Shown here: piece after piece, positions 1 to 10,376 of the stretch
How positions within the stretch are numbered: position 1 is the first letter of the stretch
Layout of the letters: each line of letters begins with the position of its first letter
Source: Lutjanus erythropterus
Taxonomy: Eukaryota > Chordata > Actinopteri > Lutjaniformes > Lutjanidae
DNA: 64,000 nt
Reading direction: 5' to 3'
Assembly: GCA_020091685.1 (NCBI GenBank)
Contig: CM034597.1
Coordinates: 4,722,532 to 4,786,531 of the forward strand
The notes under the pieces: generated by a model
The model's input: the letters and a program-made list of their open reading frames with translations, nothing else
What the model was told of the DNA's origin: nothing
Database searches by the model: none
Made by a program: the position numbers and the translations under genes

Positions 1-78
1 ATGAATTGCAGTCAAATAGACCACATAAAAAATAGGGCTGGGTAACATGGAAAAAGTGAAAAATTGCAATATTTTTGA

Positions 79-600
79 CTAGGGATGTCCCGATCACATT
101 TTGTTGTCCCCAAGTCCGAGTCATTTGATTTTGAGTATGTGACGATACCGAGTCCTGATCTGGATACTTCAGCGATGCATTAATAAGAAGAACAAAAAAA
201 GAGAACACATCCACATTTCCACCACGCAAAATGCCCACTTTGCACACATTACAAGTGGCTGTTGCACTGCCTTCGCTGTCCAGTTTAAAATACAAACTGC
301 AGACATTGTCCCGAGGTGACACGTTTGCCCTGCGTTAGCCTACTAACTACCAGCTCACTACTATTATGTTGTCTTAATTCCCCGCCTGCTGTAAATTGTG
401 ATGTTTACAGTGTTGTTTCCGTCTGTGCAACAATGAATATTGATGTTGTGGAACTTAATAAAATTAAAACTAAGCCATCATCATTCCATTTGACAATCTC
501 TTTGTACCTCAGGATGAATTTAAAATGTGAACATGGCCATGCTTGTTGTTTTGTAAAGTTAAATCTGATAATTTCCACCCGATTCCGATCATTTGAAGAT
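79..600. repeat. Degenerate miniature DNA transposon (GGGATGTCCCGATC type)
   Basis: The segment opens with agggatgtcccgatc and closes near a second ccgattccgatc string. I know this type of terminus from many dispersed teleost DNA elements. Internal sequence is AT-rich and carries no transposase. The open frame across 316-651 has no recognisable domain and is probably chance. Boundaries and superfamily are uncertain. Confidence 0.4.
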
Positions 601-2054
601 CAGAAATTTTTGACAATTGCGATGACTATTTGTGCTTTCACAATACTTTAACACAATGAGATTTTTGATAACTAATCATCAGTAATCAATCAATCAATCA
701 ACAAGTGGTGAATCACAAATATATGTTATCATGAATTATTATCAAAAAAAAAAAAAACTGCAAAGGTATATATTTGTGAAGTGTTGGTTTGACGCAAATA
801 AATTAACACTGAATTTCAGTAAATTGAATTTTTAAATTTTTGGTAATGGTCCAATGAACTCAAACAGGAAACTAACTATAAACTACTTAGAAATAGGAAG
901 AGTGACTGAAGATAAGTTTCTTGGGGAAAATTATGTTGGAAAAAAATGTGTTGAAATCAGTTGCATTACTATTTAAAGCCAAAGATCTTATAAATTAAGC
1001 TTCACTATAAATACATAAAACTAACACAGATCCAGTCTTCATCATTCAAAAAAAAGCTGTAAGAACAGATCACATCATGATAGAATCCCAGTCATACTTG
1101 CAGATCAAGTTTTCCATCCACACACAAACTTTTCAAAATCATCTGATTATCAACAGTGAAATGCCAAAACATTTGGACATAAAGTTGCATCGCCACAACT
1201 GATGCCAAGGAACAAGGTTTGTGAGAGCAGTTTCTTCAGATTCTTTTCCAAATCTCTATTTTTTTCCCTCCATCTATCTTTTTTTTAATCTCCATAGCAA
1301 CATCAATCAAACAGCTTGATTATAAAGGGGAATATGTCTTTCCCCCCCCCCCCACATGTAATCAGAAAGTGAGGGGTGCTTTCTCCTTCCTCTGCTCAAG
1401 TATGAACTCTTCTTCAGCAGAGACTGTCAGTCATAAGCAAGGAGTGGGAGGACAAATATGCCCTCTTTCATTAACTGTCTTAACTTGATGTTCTAGTCAG
1501 ATTACTGAGAGCACAAGCAGTCCTCGCATCACTGTACGTCTGGCACCATCTATTGAAGTGAATTACACTGGTGTGACTGGCTGCACCAGGTTGCTTCTCT
1601 TCCAAGTGGAGTCATAAAACCTCAGGTTTAGTGCCATTTTCTCTCAAGCTGAAACATTTCCAGCTCACACAGAGACAGATGCATCACCGCCTCAGTTTGT
1701 GCCACCCAGAGACAATAGGCAAGTCTTTGATTTGTCATTGGGCGCCCACTGAAGTTTCCTTCCATGTCAGTCCAGACACTTCTGAAGACTTTTCAAGTTT
1801 TCTGCTGAGCCTGCGTGCCATTTCACTTTGTACAGAAAGTCAAAATAATGAGAGGATGATGTGTTTAAATGTGTCCCCATTAGTATGTTTATCTATTTGA
1901 AAATACCTTACATAAATGCGCAGAACTGTACCATTTAATAGCATAGCACTCACAGATGTATTTTTGATTCTTTAAGTACATTTTGCTGGCATTAGCCTAC
2001 TTCAGTGACATTTTCAAAGCTGGATCTTTCACAGTATGGTATTGCTTCTTTTAC
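601..2054. other. Gene-less, mostly unassigned sequence
   Basis: AT-rich sequence with an A-run near 745-757 and a 12-base C-run at 1342-1353. I see no coding pattern, no SINE or LINE signature and no clear inverted termini. Open frames here are short and unlike any protein I know. Confidence 0.5.
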
Positions 2055-2224
2055 TTAAAGGGACAGTTCTGCTCACCATTCACTGGAATAGTTTGGAAGA
2101 TTCTGCAACACTATTTTCCTGAGCGGTGTTTTGTGGACTAAAAAAGTAAATCCGATCATCAAATCAGCATGAGGGTGAGTAGATAATGACTGAGTTTTCA
2201 TTTCTGGGTGAACTATCCCTTTAG
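2055..2224. mobile_element. Short MITE with TTAAAGGGACAGTTC termini, copy 1
   Basis: The left end reads ttaaagggacagttctgctc and the right end gggtgaactatcccttta, an imperfect inverted repeat. TTAA on the left suggests a TTAA target site; the right flank has decayed to ttag. The subterminal gagtagataatgactga is shared with the longer relative at 54479-54974. It is non-autonomous with no coding capacity. TTAA preference would fit piggyBac-type elements, but no transposase confirms this. Confidence 0.6.
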
Positions 2225-2309
2225 ATGAAGCCACCCTTAGTTCTTCTCACATGTCACATGAAAACTCAGTCATGGTAGGTATTCTTAGGCTCTGGACAGC
2301 AATAGAATT

Positions 2310-2625
2310 TTAGTAAATTAGTCGACACAATTAATACACATTAATCAATATTGATTAATCTATTTACTGTTGTCACCATTAACTGATTAATTGTCTTTTC
2401 TATAAAATGTTAAAAAAATTGCAATGAATGCTTATCACATTTTCACAGAGCCCAAAGTGATGTCTTCAACCAACAGTCCAAAAACCAAAACACTCTTAAT
2501 TTACTGACATAAATGGCAAAAAAGCTGCAAATCATCACATTTCAGAAGCTGGAACCAGAAAATGTTTGACATTTTTGCTTGAAATGTGATTGAAACGATT
2601 AATTGATTACCAGAAAAGTTGACAA
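2310..2625. mobile_element. ATTAATCGATTAAT-type teleost DNA element, copy 1
   Basis: A body with gattaatctatttactg, tataaaatgttaaaaaaatt, agcccaaagtgatgtcttca and gctggaaccagaaaatgttt ends in aaacgattaattgattacc. This order of motifs is typical of a very common percomorph element whose ends are runs of overlapping ATTAATCG. It is non-coding. Related copies lie at 2818-3040, 23080-23335 and 31551-31762. Confidence 0.6.
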
Positions 2626-2817
2626 TTTTCCAAAAAAAAAAAAAAAAAGTTCCCTGAACTTTTTTTCTGGGGAGCTACGTTTTTAAAAATGACAAACCAT
2701 CGTAACCCAATTCACAATAGACCTTTTTAATAAATCTTGGTAAGACTTAATTTGTGCACAAATGAATGTCCCTGACCATTTTTACTGCCATTTCCACATC
2801 ACCTTACACTATCTTGA

Positions 2818-3040
2818 CTAGAGCTGCAATGATTAATGGATTATGAAATTTATCTGCAACTATTTTTATAATAGATTAATTGGTTTGAGAAATTCTTTAA
2901 AGAAAAAAAAAGTCAATTTTTTTCTGGTTCCTGCTGTGAACAAAACAACATTTGAAGGCATCATCTTGGGCATCAATTAATTGAGAAAATAAGCGACAGA
3001 TTAATCTGCAATGAAAATATTATTTGCAGCCCTAATGTTG
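2818..3040. mobile_element. ATTAATCGATTAAT-type element, copy 2, internally deleted
   Basis: It begins agagctgcaatgattaatgg and ends atttgcagccctaatg, an inverted pair of termini around a shortened body with gaaggcatcatcttgggc. It is the same family as 2310-2625 but lacks most of the centre. It is non-coding. Confidence 0.6.
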
Positions 3041-3240
3041 AAGCCGTCTTATTGTTTTTATTTCCTCTCATCTGGAATCATCCTTGGCCTACTAAATTAA
3101 AATAATATAATTAAATTGTACTGCTAAATTTCTTCCATATTCTTTTACTTATTTGGCGACCAAAATAAAATCTCCTGTGACCCACTTGTGTGTGATGATC
3201 CAGTCTTTCGGACTTACGAAACAGTTCATTGCAGCTCTAA

Positions 3241-3871
3241 TTTTAAGTGATAATTGTTTGAAAAAATATATATTAATCATTTATTAATCTCAAAAGTGAC
3301 TGGTACCAGCTTTAGACATTTAAAAGCATCATCTTGGACTTTTGACTGGAAAGTGTGAGGTACATTTCGCTATTCTCTAACATTTTACAGACAGAACAAT
3401 TGATCATTTAAACAAGACTGGCTGACTGTATTAGCCTGCCCTCAGGCATCAAAGTCTGTCCAGTTCTTTCACTTATTGTACCATTCAGATGTTAGTAATA
3501 TGAACATGTTTAATTATTACTTCGTCATGTGGATTTTTGCTCGCAGGCTTCATGTAAAATGCATCGTAAGTATTTGTGGATCTAATTTTCCCTGAAGCAC
3601 TTTAACTTTGTTTAGAAAATGACTCTACAAATAACATGAATATTCTAACTATCACCGCCAGGCTCATGAAAATCTGTTGGTTGAACTCTTCCAGTCGAGG
3701 CGGCGTGGAACATGTAGGTGGGCGAGCATCAAACAAGGACAGCGAGTAAAAACTCTTCATGTTTGTGAATCACTGCGGAGTAGAAGTTTCACTCCTGCGG
3801 GCATAGTGAGGTGCTCAGTGTTCTCTGTTGTTTGCTCATTCTTTCCTCTCTGTCTGCTTCACTTGCTGTTT

Positions 3872-3877
<6 letters not shown>
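3241..3877. other. Gene-less sequence
   Basis: A short fragment resembling the ATTAATC family body is visible near 3240-3345. The rest is AT-rich and unassigned up to the TG microsatellite. The open frame at 3677-3877 shows no domain or coding bias. Confidence 0.4.

Positions 3878-3919
<42 letters not shown>
3878..3919. repeat. (TG)n microsatellite
   Basis: About 21 nearly uninterrupted TG units, probably length-polymorphic. Confidence 0.97.
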
Positions 3920-3921
<2 letters not shown>

Positions 3922-4089
3922 GCCCACAGACCCTCGAACTACTCATCAGGGTCTTTTGTTGTTAAGTGCAATCCATGAATTGTACAATTAAACCAGGGAC
4001 AGGATGATATTCAGAGCAGCCATGAAGAGATATTTGAGAGCCACTCTCAAAGTTCTAATGAAAAAATAAAAGTCTCATGTGGCATGTGA

Positions 4090-4612
4090 GCAGGTGGCCG
4101 CGTTCAGCATGAAAACTTCACAAGTTGCTGAACAGCGAGTGCTTACCTGCGTCAGGCTCCATGGAGAGAAGCAGAGTATCCTGAGGAGAGTTAGAGCTGG
4201 CAGCCTTCAGCGCCGTTCCTCACAAGTGAACAATCCCCCCAACAAAAGCCCCGTAGAAACAATTCCCCTCCGAGGGGACCGAGCCCTGAGCCTGGGGGGA
4301 GGTGTGCGACCGCCGAGGTCGGCCGCAGGTAGAGCTTCACGGCTCTGCAGCAGCGTGATTGATCTGAAGGCAGCGCCGGGGTCAGAGCGGCTGATCTCTC
4401 CTGGGAGTGAAGAGCAGTGAGCAGCCTGCAGCTCTGTGAGAGCAGAGCGGCAGTGGGGCAGAGCAGAGCCGGCCAGCCAGTGTCTACGTGCATGATGTCA
4501 CAGGTGTTGGGTTTCAGCTGGAGGCTGAGAGGCGGGCTCTGCCTCCGTTGGGAAGCTCTGCTCAGAGTTTGACCCAGCACAGGTGAGACAGACCCCTCCT
4601 TCATGTCTCACC
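4090..4612. promoter_or_regulatory. CpG-rich block, possible promoter and 5' exon
   Basis: This block is clearly richer in G+C and CpG than its surroundings, with clusters such as gaccgccgaggtcggccgca near 4310. CpG-dense islands of this size in fish often mark promoters or first exons. Open frames cross it on both strands (plus 4079-4420, minus 4191-4604), but neither has a domain I recognise. The splice signal described at 4147-4162 sits at its left edge. It could also be a CpG-rich repeat. Confidence 0.4.
4147..4162 (-). CDS. Candidate first coding segment (MEPDA) with splice donor
   Basis: On the minus strand a start codon in the context ctctccATGG is followed by five codons (Met-Glu-Pro-Asp-Ala) and one further base, then the donor gtaagc, whose GT lies at 4146-4145. 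A good initiation context, a near-consensus donor and the CpG-rich upstream block together suggest the 5' end of a minus-strand gene whose remaining exons lie left of the window. The 16 coding bases are too few to name the protein. Upstream in-frame and out-of-frame ATGs exist in the presumed leader. The signals could coincide by chance. Confidence 0.3.
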
Positions 4613-5269
4613 TGGCGTCAGTAAAGAAGAGCAGTATAAGTAGGAGGGGGGGTTTATTTGTTTGTTTGGGAACAGATCTGTCCGGTCTCTAATGGGTCAA
4701 ACTGGGTCAAACTGGGGTTTTAGCACAAAAACCTTTTGTAACTAGGTGAATAACAGAACACACAACAGAGCCGCTTCACTGAGAACCAATAATCAGAAAT
4801 GAAAAGGGTATCAGCTCATCTAATAGCCATGTTTCCATCAATGTATTTTTAAAATAAGATGAGATTTTCCCAGGGGAAATTTGATTTCACACAGCAGCAG
4901 AAAAGTAGCTGTGCAAGGGGAGAATAAATAAACTAAATATAGAAATAAAATAGAATCCAAAATGAATGAGATAAAAAACAGGATGTAGCAGGGAAAGTTG
5001 ACCTCCAAAACTGTCATCCATCAACACAGGATCAAGCTCATTTTTTTGTGTTTAATTACACTGAGTCGGGTGGAGACATCATTCATTGTACTAAGCATAG
5101 TCAAATAGGTGTCACAAAAGAAAAAAGAAAACGTAGATACTTGTATGCACACCTTCTGGTAAAAACAGACAGTGGTTCTTGTCACACATCCATGGACAAA
5201 AGAGGCAGTCTAATGAGAACACGCTGTATTACTCAAACAACACTCACAACACCATAATATTGGCAGCGT

Positions 5270-5605
5270 CACATGTATGAAAGCTGATTATTTCAGAGTT
5301 TGTCTTGGACAAGAAAAGAGAAGTTTGTTGATCATGGCCGGCAGCCAGCCTTCAAATCATTTAGCTTTTGTCCCGCAGTCTCTCTCTGTCTTTGGGTTGC
5401 CAGTTTCAGTGAAACTAACACCGGTGACTCTGGGTAATTGTTGACATTACGCTGGTTATCTGGATAACCAGCTGGTGGTTAACTGACACACACACACACA
5501 CACACACACACATTCACACACTCGCGTGATCATCACTCCCCACTCAGTCTGAGTGAGGATTTCACCTTTGTACACACACCATCCACCCTCACCACCCACC
5601 TGTGG
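5270..5605. repeat. Local duplication, unit A (with CA microsatellite)
   Basis: This unit and 6640-6965 share, in the same order, a gcagccagcc-like block, tttgtcccgc..ctctctctgtctt, gaaactaac, a CA microsatellite and a cacacaccatccaccct tail. They are diverged copies about 1.35 kb apart in the same orientation. A short inverted repeat, gctggttat with ataaccagc four bases apart, lies just before the microsatellite of this copy. No gene is present. Confidence 0.55.
5485..5512. repeat. (CA)n microsatellite
   Basis: About 14 CA units, embedded in duplication unit A. Confidence 0.95.
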
Positions 5606-5770
5606 CAACAGATGTAGATGCTGCAGCCAGTAACTCCTTCGGATTTTGCTAGATTTTAGTTTTTATCTGTTTTCCAGCTATATTGCTGAAAGATGTGTCA
5701 CCTATGCAGGGCTTGACACTAACTTATTTGCTCACTAGCCACTGTGGCTAGTGGCTATATAAATATATAT

Positions 5771-6250
5771 ATAGTGGTGGACAGAGCACTGAAAATCCAG
5801 TACAAGTACTGTGACATTACTAAAGTATTATTTAATTACAAGTAAAAGTACTGGTGTTTAAAAATTAATTTAACAAGTATTTTTTTTCATAAACAACTCA
5901 GAGCACTAGTAACTTTTAACCATTGATGTTTAATACATTATCAAGAGCAGGAATTTAATCAAAAGGGTTTTTTTTTTTTTGTTTGGTCCTTATGTCTGTT
6001 TTCATTGGTCTGTGTGTTTTCAGATCACCTTATTGGCTACACAACTGTATGTGAAAGGTTTGGATATTAATTCAAATTGTACTCGGTACTCAATTATGAT
6101 TTTAAAAGTAACTAAGTAGATAAGTAGTTACATAGTATAATGCATACTTAGGTACGAGTTAAAGTACAGACTTGAAAATATACTAAATAAAGCACAAGTA
6201 CCCAAAAAACAGCTTAATTACAGTAATGTGAGTATTTATAATTAGTTTTT
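5771..6250. mobile_element. Degenerate hAT-type MITE (GTGGTGGA..AAGTACTT)
   Basis: It starts agtggtggacagagcactga and is filled with direct and inverted copies of tacaagtactg, aagtaaaagtactgg and tacttaggtacgagt. This run of aagtact/agtactt words is the hallmark of a dispersed teleost element usually placed near hAT. The middle (about 5890-6060) looks foreign or decayed. No transposase is present. Confidence 0.5.
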
Positions 6251-6639
6251 TATATGATATATTATATTATATATGTTATATATCAAGCAAAAACACAATC
6301 AGAGCTCATGTGTTTTCTGTAAATGTTGTCTATTATATTATCATCATAATTTTGTTGCTGCTTTTTACATTTAACCTGACGCAAATTCACAAAATGCACC
6401 ACAGAGGCCAAGGTATATCAAGGAAACTAAAACATTCTTTGCTGCCTTGGGTGCAAACGTGTGAAGAACTGTATTTCTTTTTGTTTTTGTTTTATTTTCT
6501 CATATATATCATCCTGTTCCTGGGAACCACAGCTCTCATTTCATTGGGCAATCCTGCCTTTTATAATGGTAATAAATTGCCCTGATACCTTGATAACAAT
6601 GTTGTTGGCAGCATGTTGTGTGTTGTATTGAAGTTAATT

Positions 6640-6857
6640 ATTTCACAGGGAAAAAAAAAAGTTGCACAACTTCGCATTCAGCCAACCTTCTTATCTCTGG
6701 CTGTTGTCCCGTGCTCTCTGTCTGTCTTTACTTGCTTCACTAAAACTAACATTCACGATCCTGGAAAACCACTAATGTTAAGGAGGTTATCACCCGTCTG
6801 TTAACACTGTTTATAGTCTATGGTTAACAGTGGGGTTTCCAGCTATGAATGGAAGAG

Positions 6858-6903
<46 letters not shown>

Positions 6904-6965
6904 ATCACTCCTCACTCACCCCCCTGTTCGTCGCCCATCCACACACACCATCCACCCTACCTAAA
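6640..6965. repeat. Local duplication, unit B (with longer CA microsatellite)
   Basis: This is the counterpart of 5270-5605, with the same order of blocks and the same tail after the microsatellite, but diverged at many positions. The microsatellite is longer in this copy. Confidence 0.55.
6859..6902. repeat. (CA)n microsatellite
   Basis: About 22 CA units. The His-Thr run it produces in the frame 6820-7089 is an artefact. Confidence 0.97.
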
Positions 6966-7383
6966 GTTTCTGTGCTATACGAGGACGTTCCACCCGCTGG
7001 ACTGGAAAAATGTTGTCAGTGAACATAATATAGACAGCAATTACATTTTCTCAGAAGAATATTACGTAACATCCTTCAGTGTTACATAAACATCATTTCT
7101 TCGAAACAGTGTTCGATATAATACACTGTTGCGGTGGTGAATCAACAATTGACAAAGACATAAAACTGACATACGGTCTGTTCTTAAATTGTCTTTCTTT
7201 AATAATCATCCAATAGGAACAAACCAGCACGGATGAAGGACATTTATCTAGTAAGTCCCTTGCTCCTAAGGCTGTACCCACACAACAGCAGTTGTCCACA
7301 CTACTCTGGTGTTTTAGGACACCTAAAATGTTTAGTTTTAAAATCCAGGACTGCTTTTCTTTTAGTCTGGATGTGCAGAAATG

Positions 7384-7560
7384 ATAGGGCTGTAACAGTA
7401 TGGATTTTTTAATACCACAGGATGCTGGTTTACCATGACTGCCTTAATAATTACCTTTTCTTGGACTTAAATGGTGCATACTATAATTAGTGTAGTGTAG
7501 CTCCTTTAAGGAACAGGGCAGTATGTAAGCATGTGCGGTGTGGAAGTGAGGGAGAGCGAG
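7384..7560. repeat. Probable MITE fragment (AGGGCTGTAACAGTATGG)
   Basis: The start agggctgtaacagtatgg followed by ataccacaggatgctggttt resembles the terminus of a common fish element that begins AGGGCTGTAACGGTATG. The far end is not clear. Confidence 0.3.
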
Positions 7561-9371
7561 CAGCAGGTGAGTGACAACGCTGCTCATAGTGGAGTAGAAA
7601 CTTCAACTAAGTTGTCGATTTGGCAGTAAATGTACAGTCCAGGTCACAGTCTGTCAGTTGATAAGTGCTGCAACTACTCAAAACCAAGAAAAGCCCAATG
7701 CTTCGCTAAAGTGAGCGTTGTAACTTTACAACCAAACAGAGCTGAGCCTTAGATTGACCCTTCAAAATAAAATTCATGGTGATGATGGTAATGAGCTCAA
7801 CTGTGCCGTGGGCATCACTTGACCACAGTGTTGCAGTAATGTGGTCATCGTCACAGCCTAAGAAACGGAGACTTTTGGAAACACTTGTCAGTCACGACAT
7901 GTCAATCACTGGTTTGTCACATCCCGACCCTTACAGATGCTGTAAGGTCGGCTGTTGTTTGATCGCTTAGTTTTAGTTATCATATTCTTTTGTTGTTTGT
8001 CTAGTTCCTAACTGATCTTCACCTGCCTTTTAATTCGTGCTTGAATTATCCCGCACTGGACATTTCTCGTGTTTTACTAAGAAAGGAGATGTTCATCCAT
8101 TCTGTGATGAAGGTGAACAACTGACCAACAACAATCTACAGTTCAGCATCACTCTTGGATTAACCGAGTCCGATTCCAGCAGTTTTGAGCTGCTAACAAC
8201 CACAGTTTACTACTACTTAAAAAGTTTGCATTCATGTTGTATTTCCTGAGAGCCAAGGAAAGACTCAAGCTCTAGCTGTATACTTTTAGATTTGTGGGGT
8301 TTATACACGAATGTGAAGTGCCAGAAATCTGTCAAAAATCAGGAGAAATACAGGAGAATTGTGATCACAGGAGGAAACCAGGAGATGGCAATGAGAAGCG
8401 GGATTTTCCTGGGAAAATTGGGAGGGTTGACAAGTATGGTCAGTTAACACAAAAGCACATTGAAAATACAGTGATGAAAAATAAAAGTAGCAGTATCCAG
8501 GAGGAATCTGTGAAAGGCAGTCATGTTTCCCTGCCTTGTCATTTTTATCCTGTCATCTGACTGCTTCCTGTTTACTTTGGCACATGCATCCTTAAAATGG
8601 CAAAGTAGTAGTGCTTAATTCATTTGTCTTCAGTCTCACCAAACGGACATTAACACAACCTTTCCTCTTTAGGTCCTCTCTCTGCGGCTGATCACACATT
8701 TTAACTGAGAAAGTCTCAGGATGTCCACACAAAACCTCCCATTTTGTCGATTTCCATTCCATCCAATATCATTAGTAACAGCTAAAACCAGTGGCAGCTT
8801 ATGAAGTCCCCGTATTTTTCAGTATACAGAGTAGGTTTTAATGGCTTCCCCAGGTCGCGACCTCAGCTCCACAAATGGAGCAGCATGAAAGCTGTCAGAT
8901 CCAGAAGTAAAGAGAAAAATTCAGTGAGTGTGGAGTCGTGGGGGTTTTCTCTGCAGAACAGAGCTCGCAGGCAAAGAACAAAAGGGGCACAGTATGGGCA
9001 CATATTTTCCTGACAATTAAATGTCCCTTACAAAACAAATGAGCTATAATTACTTCCATTAACGTGGCATGTGAAAGGCAGGGATCAAGATCGGAACATG
9101 ACATATTTTTCACCTCATGTCTCAATCAAATGCAAGATAAAATCTCAACAGGGCAGAATGGACAGAAAAATATTAAAGATCCAAAACTGCTATAAGACAA
9201 ACAGAATGTGTATTTAATTACCATCAACGCAGACTTAATTATCTTAAATATACGTGCGTGCATATTTATTTATTTATATGGACTGAACATATAATGTAAA
9301 TGTATCAGTATCAGTTGAAGTTAGCCATCATTTCACATTAGATTTATTAACTAGAAACAAAAAAAAAATAC
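7561..9371. other. Gene-less, unassigned sequence
   Basis: No repeat family or coding pattern recognised. The small frames at 7776-7970, 8037-8249, 8294-8560 and 8801-9013 have no motifs, no initiation context worth noting and no flanking splice signals I trust. It may include conserved non-coding elements, which cannot be judged without alignment. Confidence 0.45.
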
Positions 9372-9608
9372 TTGGGTATTAACCATTTACCAGGGACAAT
9401 AAACACTGCTGACATACATTGCTTTAACATACAGCATATGACAGCAAGCGATAAAACTAAACTAAAACTATGGTTAACAATAAAAGAAGCTATTTTAGAT
9501 GTGGAAAAGTTAACATATGCAATTAGAGCTAATGTGCAAAAAATGAGTAAGATCTACCCTACAGATAGAATGTTTAATTATATTAAACTATCCCAAGATT
9601 TGCAGTAG
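9372..9608 (+). pseudogene. AT-rich open frame of protein-like composition, origin unknown
   Basis: A 78-residue frame whose last 50 residues have an ordinary soluble-protein composition, with alternating charged and hydrophobic residues and the string YAIRANVQKMSKIYPTDRMF. It closes at a TAG, and an L2 LINE remnant begins within about 30 bases. The frame could be a captured or transposon-derived fragment or the 5' neighbour of the LINE. I recognise no family. The upstream part (to about residue 22) looks less protein-like. A chance frame in AT-rich DNA is possible. Confidence 0.25.
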
Positions 9609-9631
9609 ATAGGCACTGCCTGCATGAAATA

Positions 9632-10376
9632 AACATGGATGTCATTAAACCTCAGTCTCAACAGTAACAAAACAGAGTTCATGGTTGTGGCCCCCAAGGC
9701 CGAGTTCCCTAGAGGTCCACAACCTGGGTGTCATTCTAGACTCCACCCTCTCTTTTCAGTCTCAAATCAAATCCATCACCAAATCCGCACCAAATACTTT
9801 AGTCGTCACGCCTTCAGCACCTTCTGTCTGGACTACTGCAATGGAGTCCTGTCCGGGGGTACCCAGCAAGACACTGGACAGGCTCCAGCATGTGCAGCTG
9901 AACCTGGCAGCACATCACCTCCAACCTCGTCCAGCTTCACTGGCTTTGGTCAAGTCCCACATCCGCTGCGAAATCCTCCTCCTCGCCTACAAGTCCCTCC
10001 ATGGTCTTCGCTCCCTAGCACCCATCTGACCTCCTCCACCCCTATACCCCAACCCGGAACCTACGGTCCTCAGACACAGGTCTGCTTCTCCACCTCCCGC
10101 TCCAGCCTCCAGCCAACTGTTAGTGACAGAGCTTTCAGTGTGTCAGCCAACACACACTGGAACTCTCTGGCAGCAATGTCCCATATCTGGACATTTACAA
10201 AAAACCTCTGAAAGCTCCCTTATTCACCACGGCTTACAGCATCTAGCCTCACACACACACACCTTGTTTTATTTTCTTTATTTACTAAATTATTTATTTT
10301 TGTTCATACTCTGTAAAGCAGCCATGGGTGCCTTGAAAGACGCTATATAAATCTAAATTATCATTATTATTATTAT
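9632..10376 (+). mobile_element. L2-clade LINE remnant, 3' portion of ORF2 plus tail
   Basis: Pieces of the reverse transcriptase C-terminal region are visible in shifting frames: NSNKTEFMVVAPKA, HNLGVILDSTLSF, CLDYCNGVLSG, TLDRLQHVQLNLAA, LLLAYKSLHGL and DRAFSVSANTHWNSL, in the order normal for fish L2/Maui elements. Several frameshifts and stops break it. The 3' end tgccttgaaagacgctatat followed by aaatct and a short ATT-rich tail is the usual L2 terminus. The catalytic YADD region is missing, so this is a 5'-truncated dead copy on the plus strand. Confidence 0.88.

Noticed and set aside
316-651. 111-residue frame with hydrophobic start
   Set aside because: Lies inside a degenerate DNA element; no domain, no coding bias.
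4191-4604. 137-residue minus-strand frame in the CpG block
   Set aside because: Leader-like composition with no domain; more likely an open frame favoured by high G+C. The splice signal below it is the better clue.
6820-7089. His-Thr repeat protein
   Set aside because: The frame runs through the CA microsatellite.
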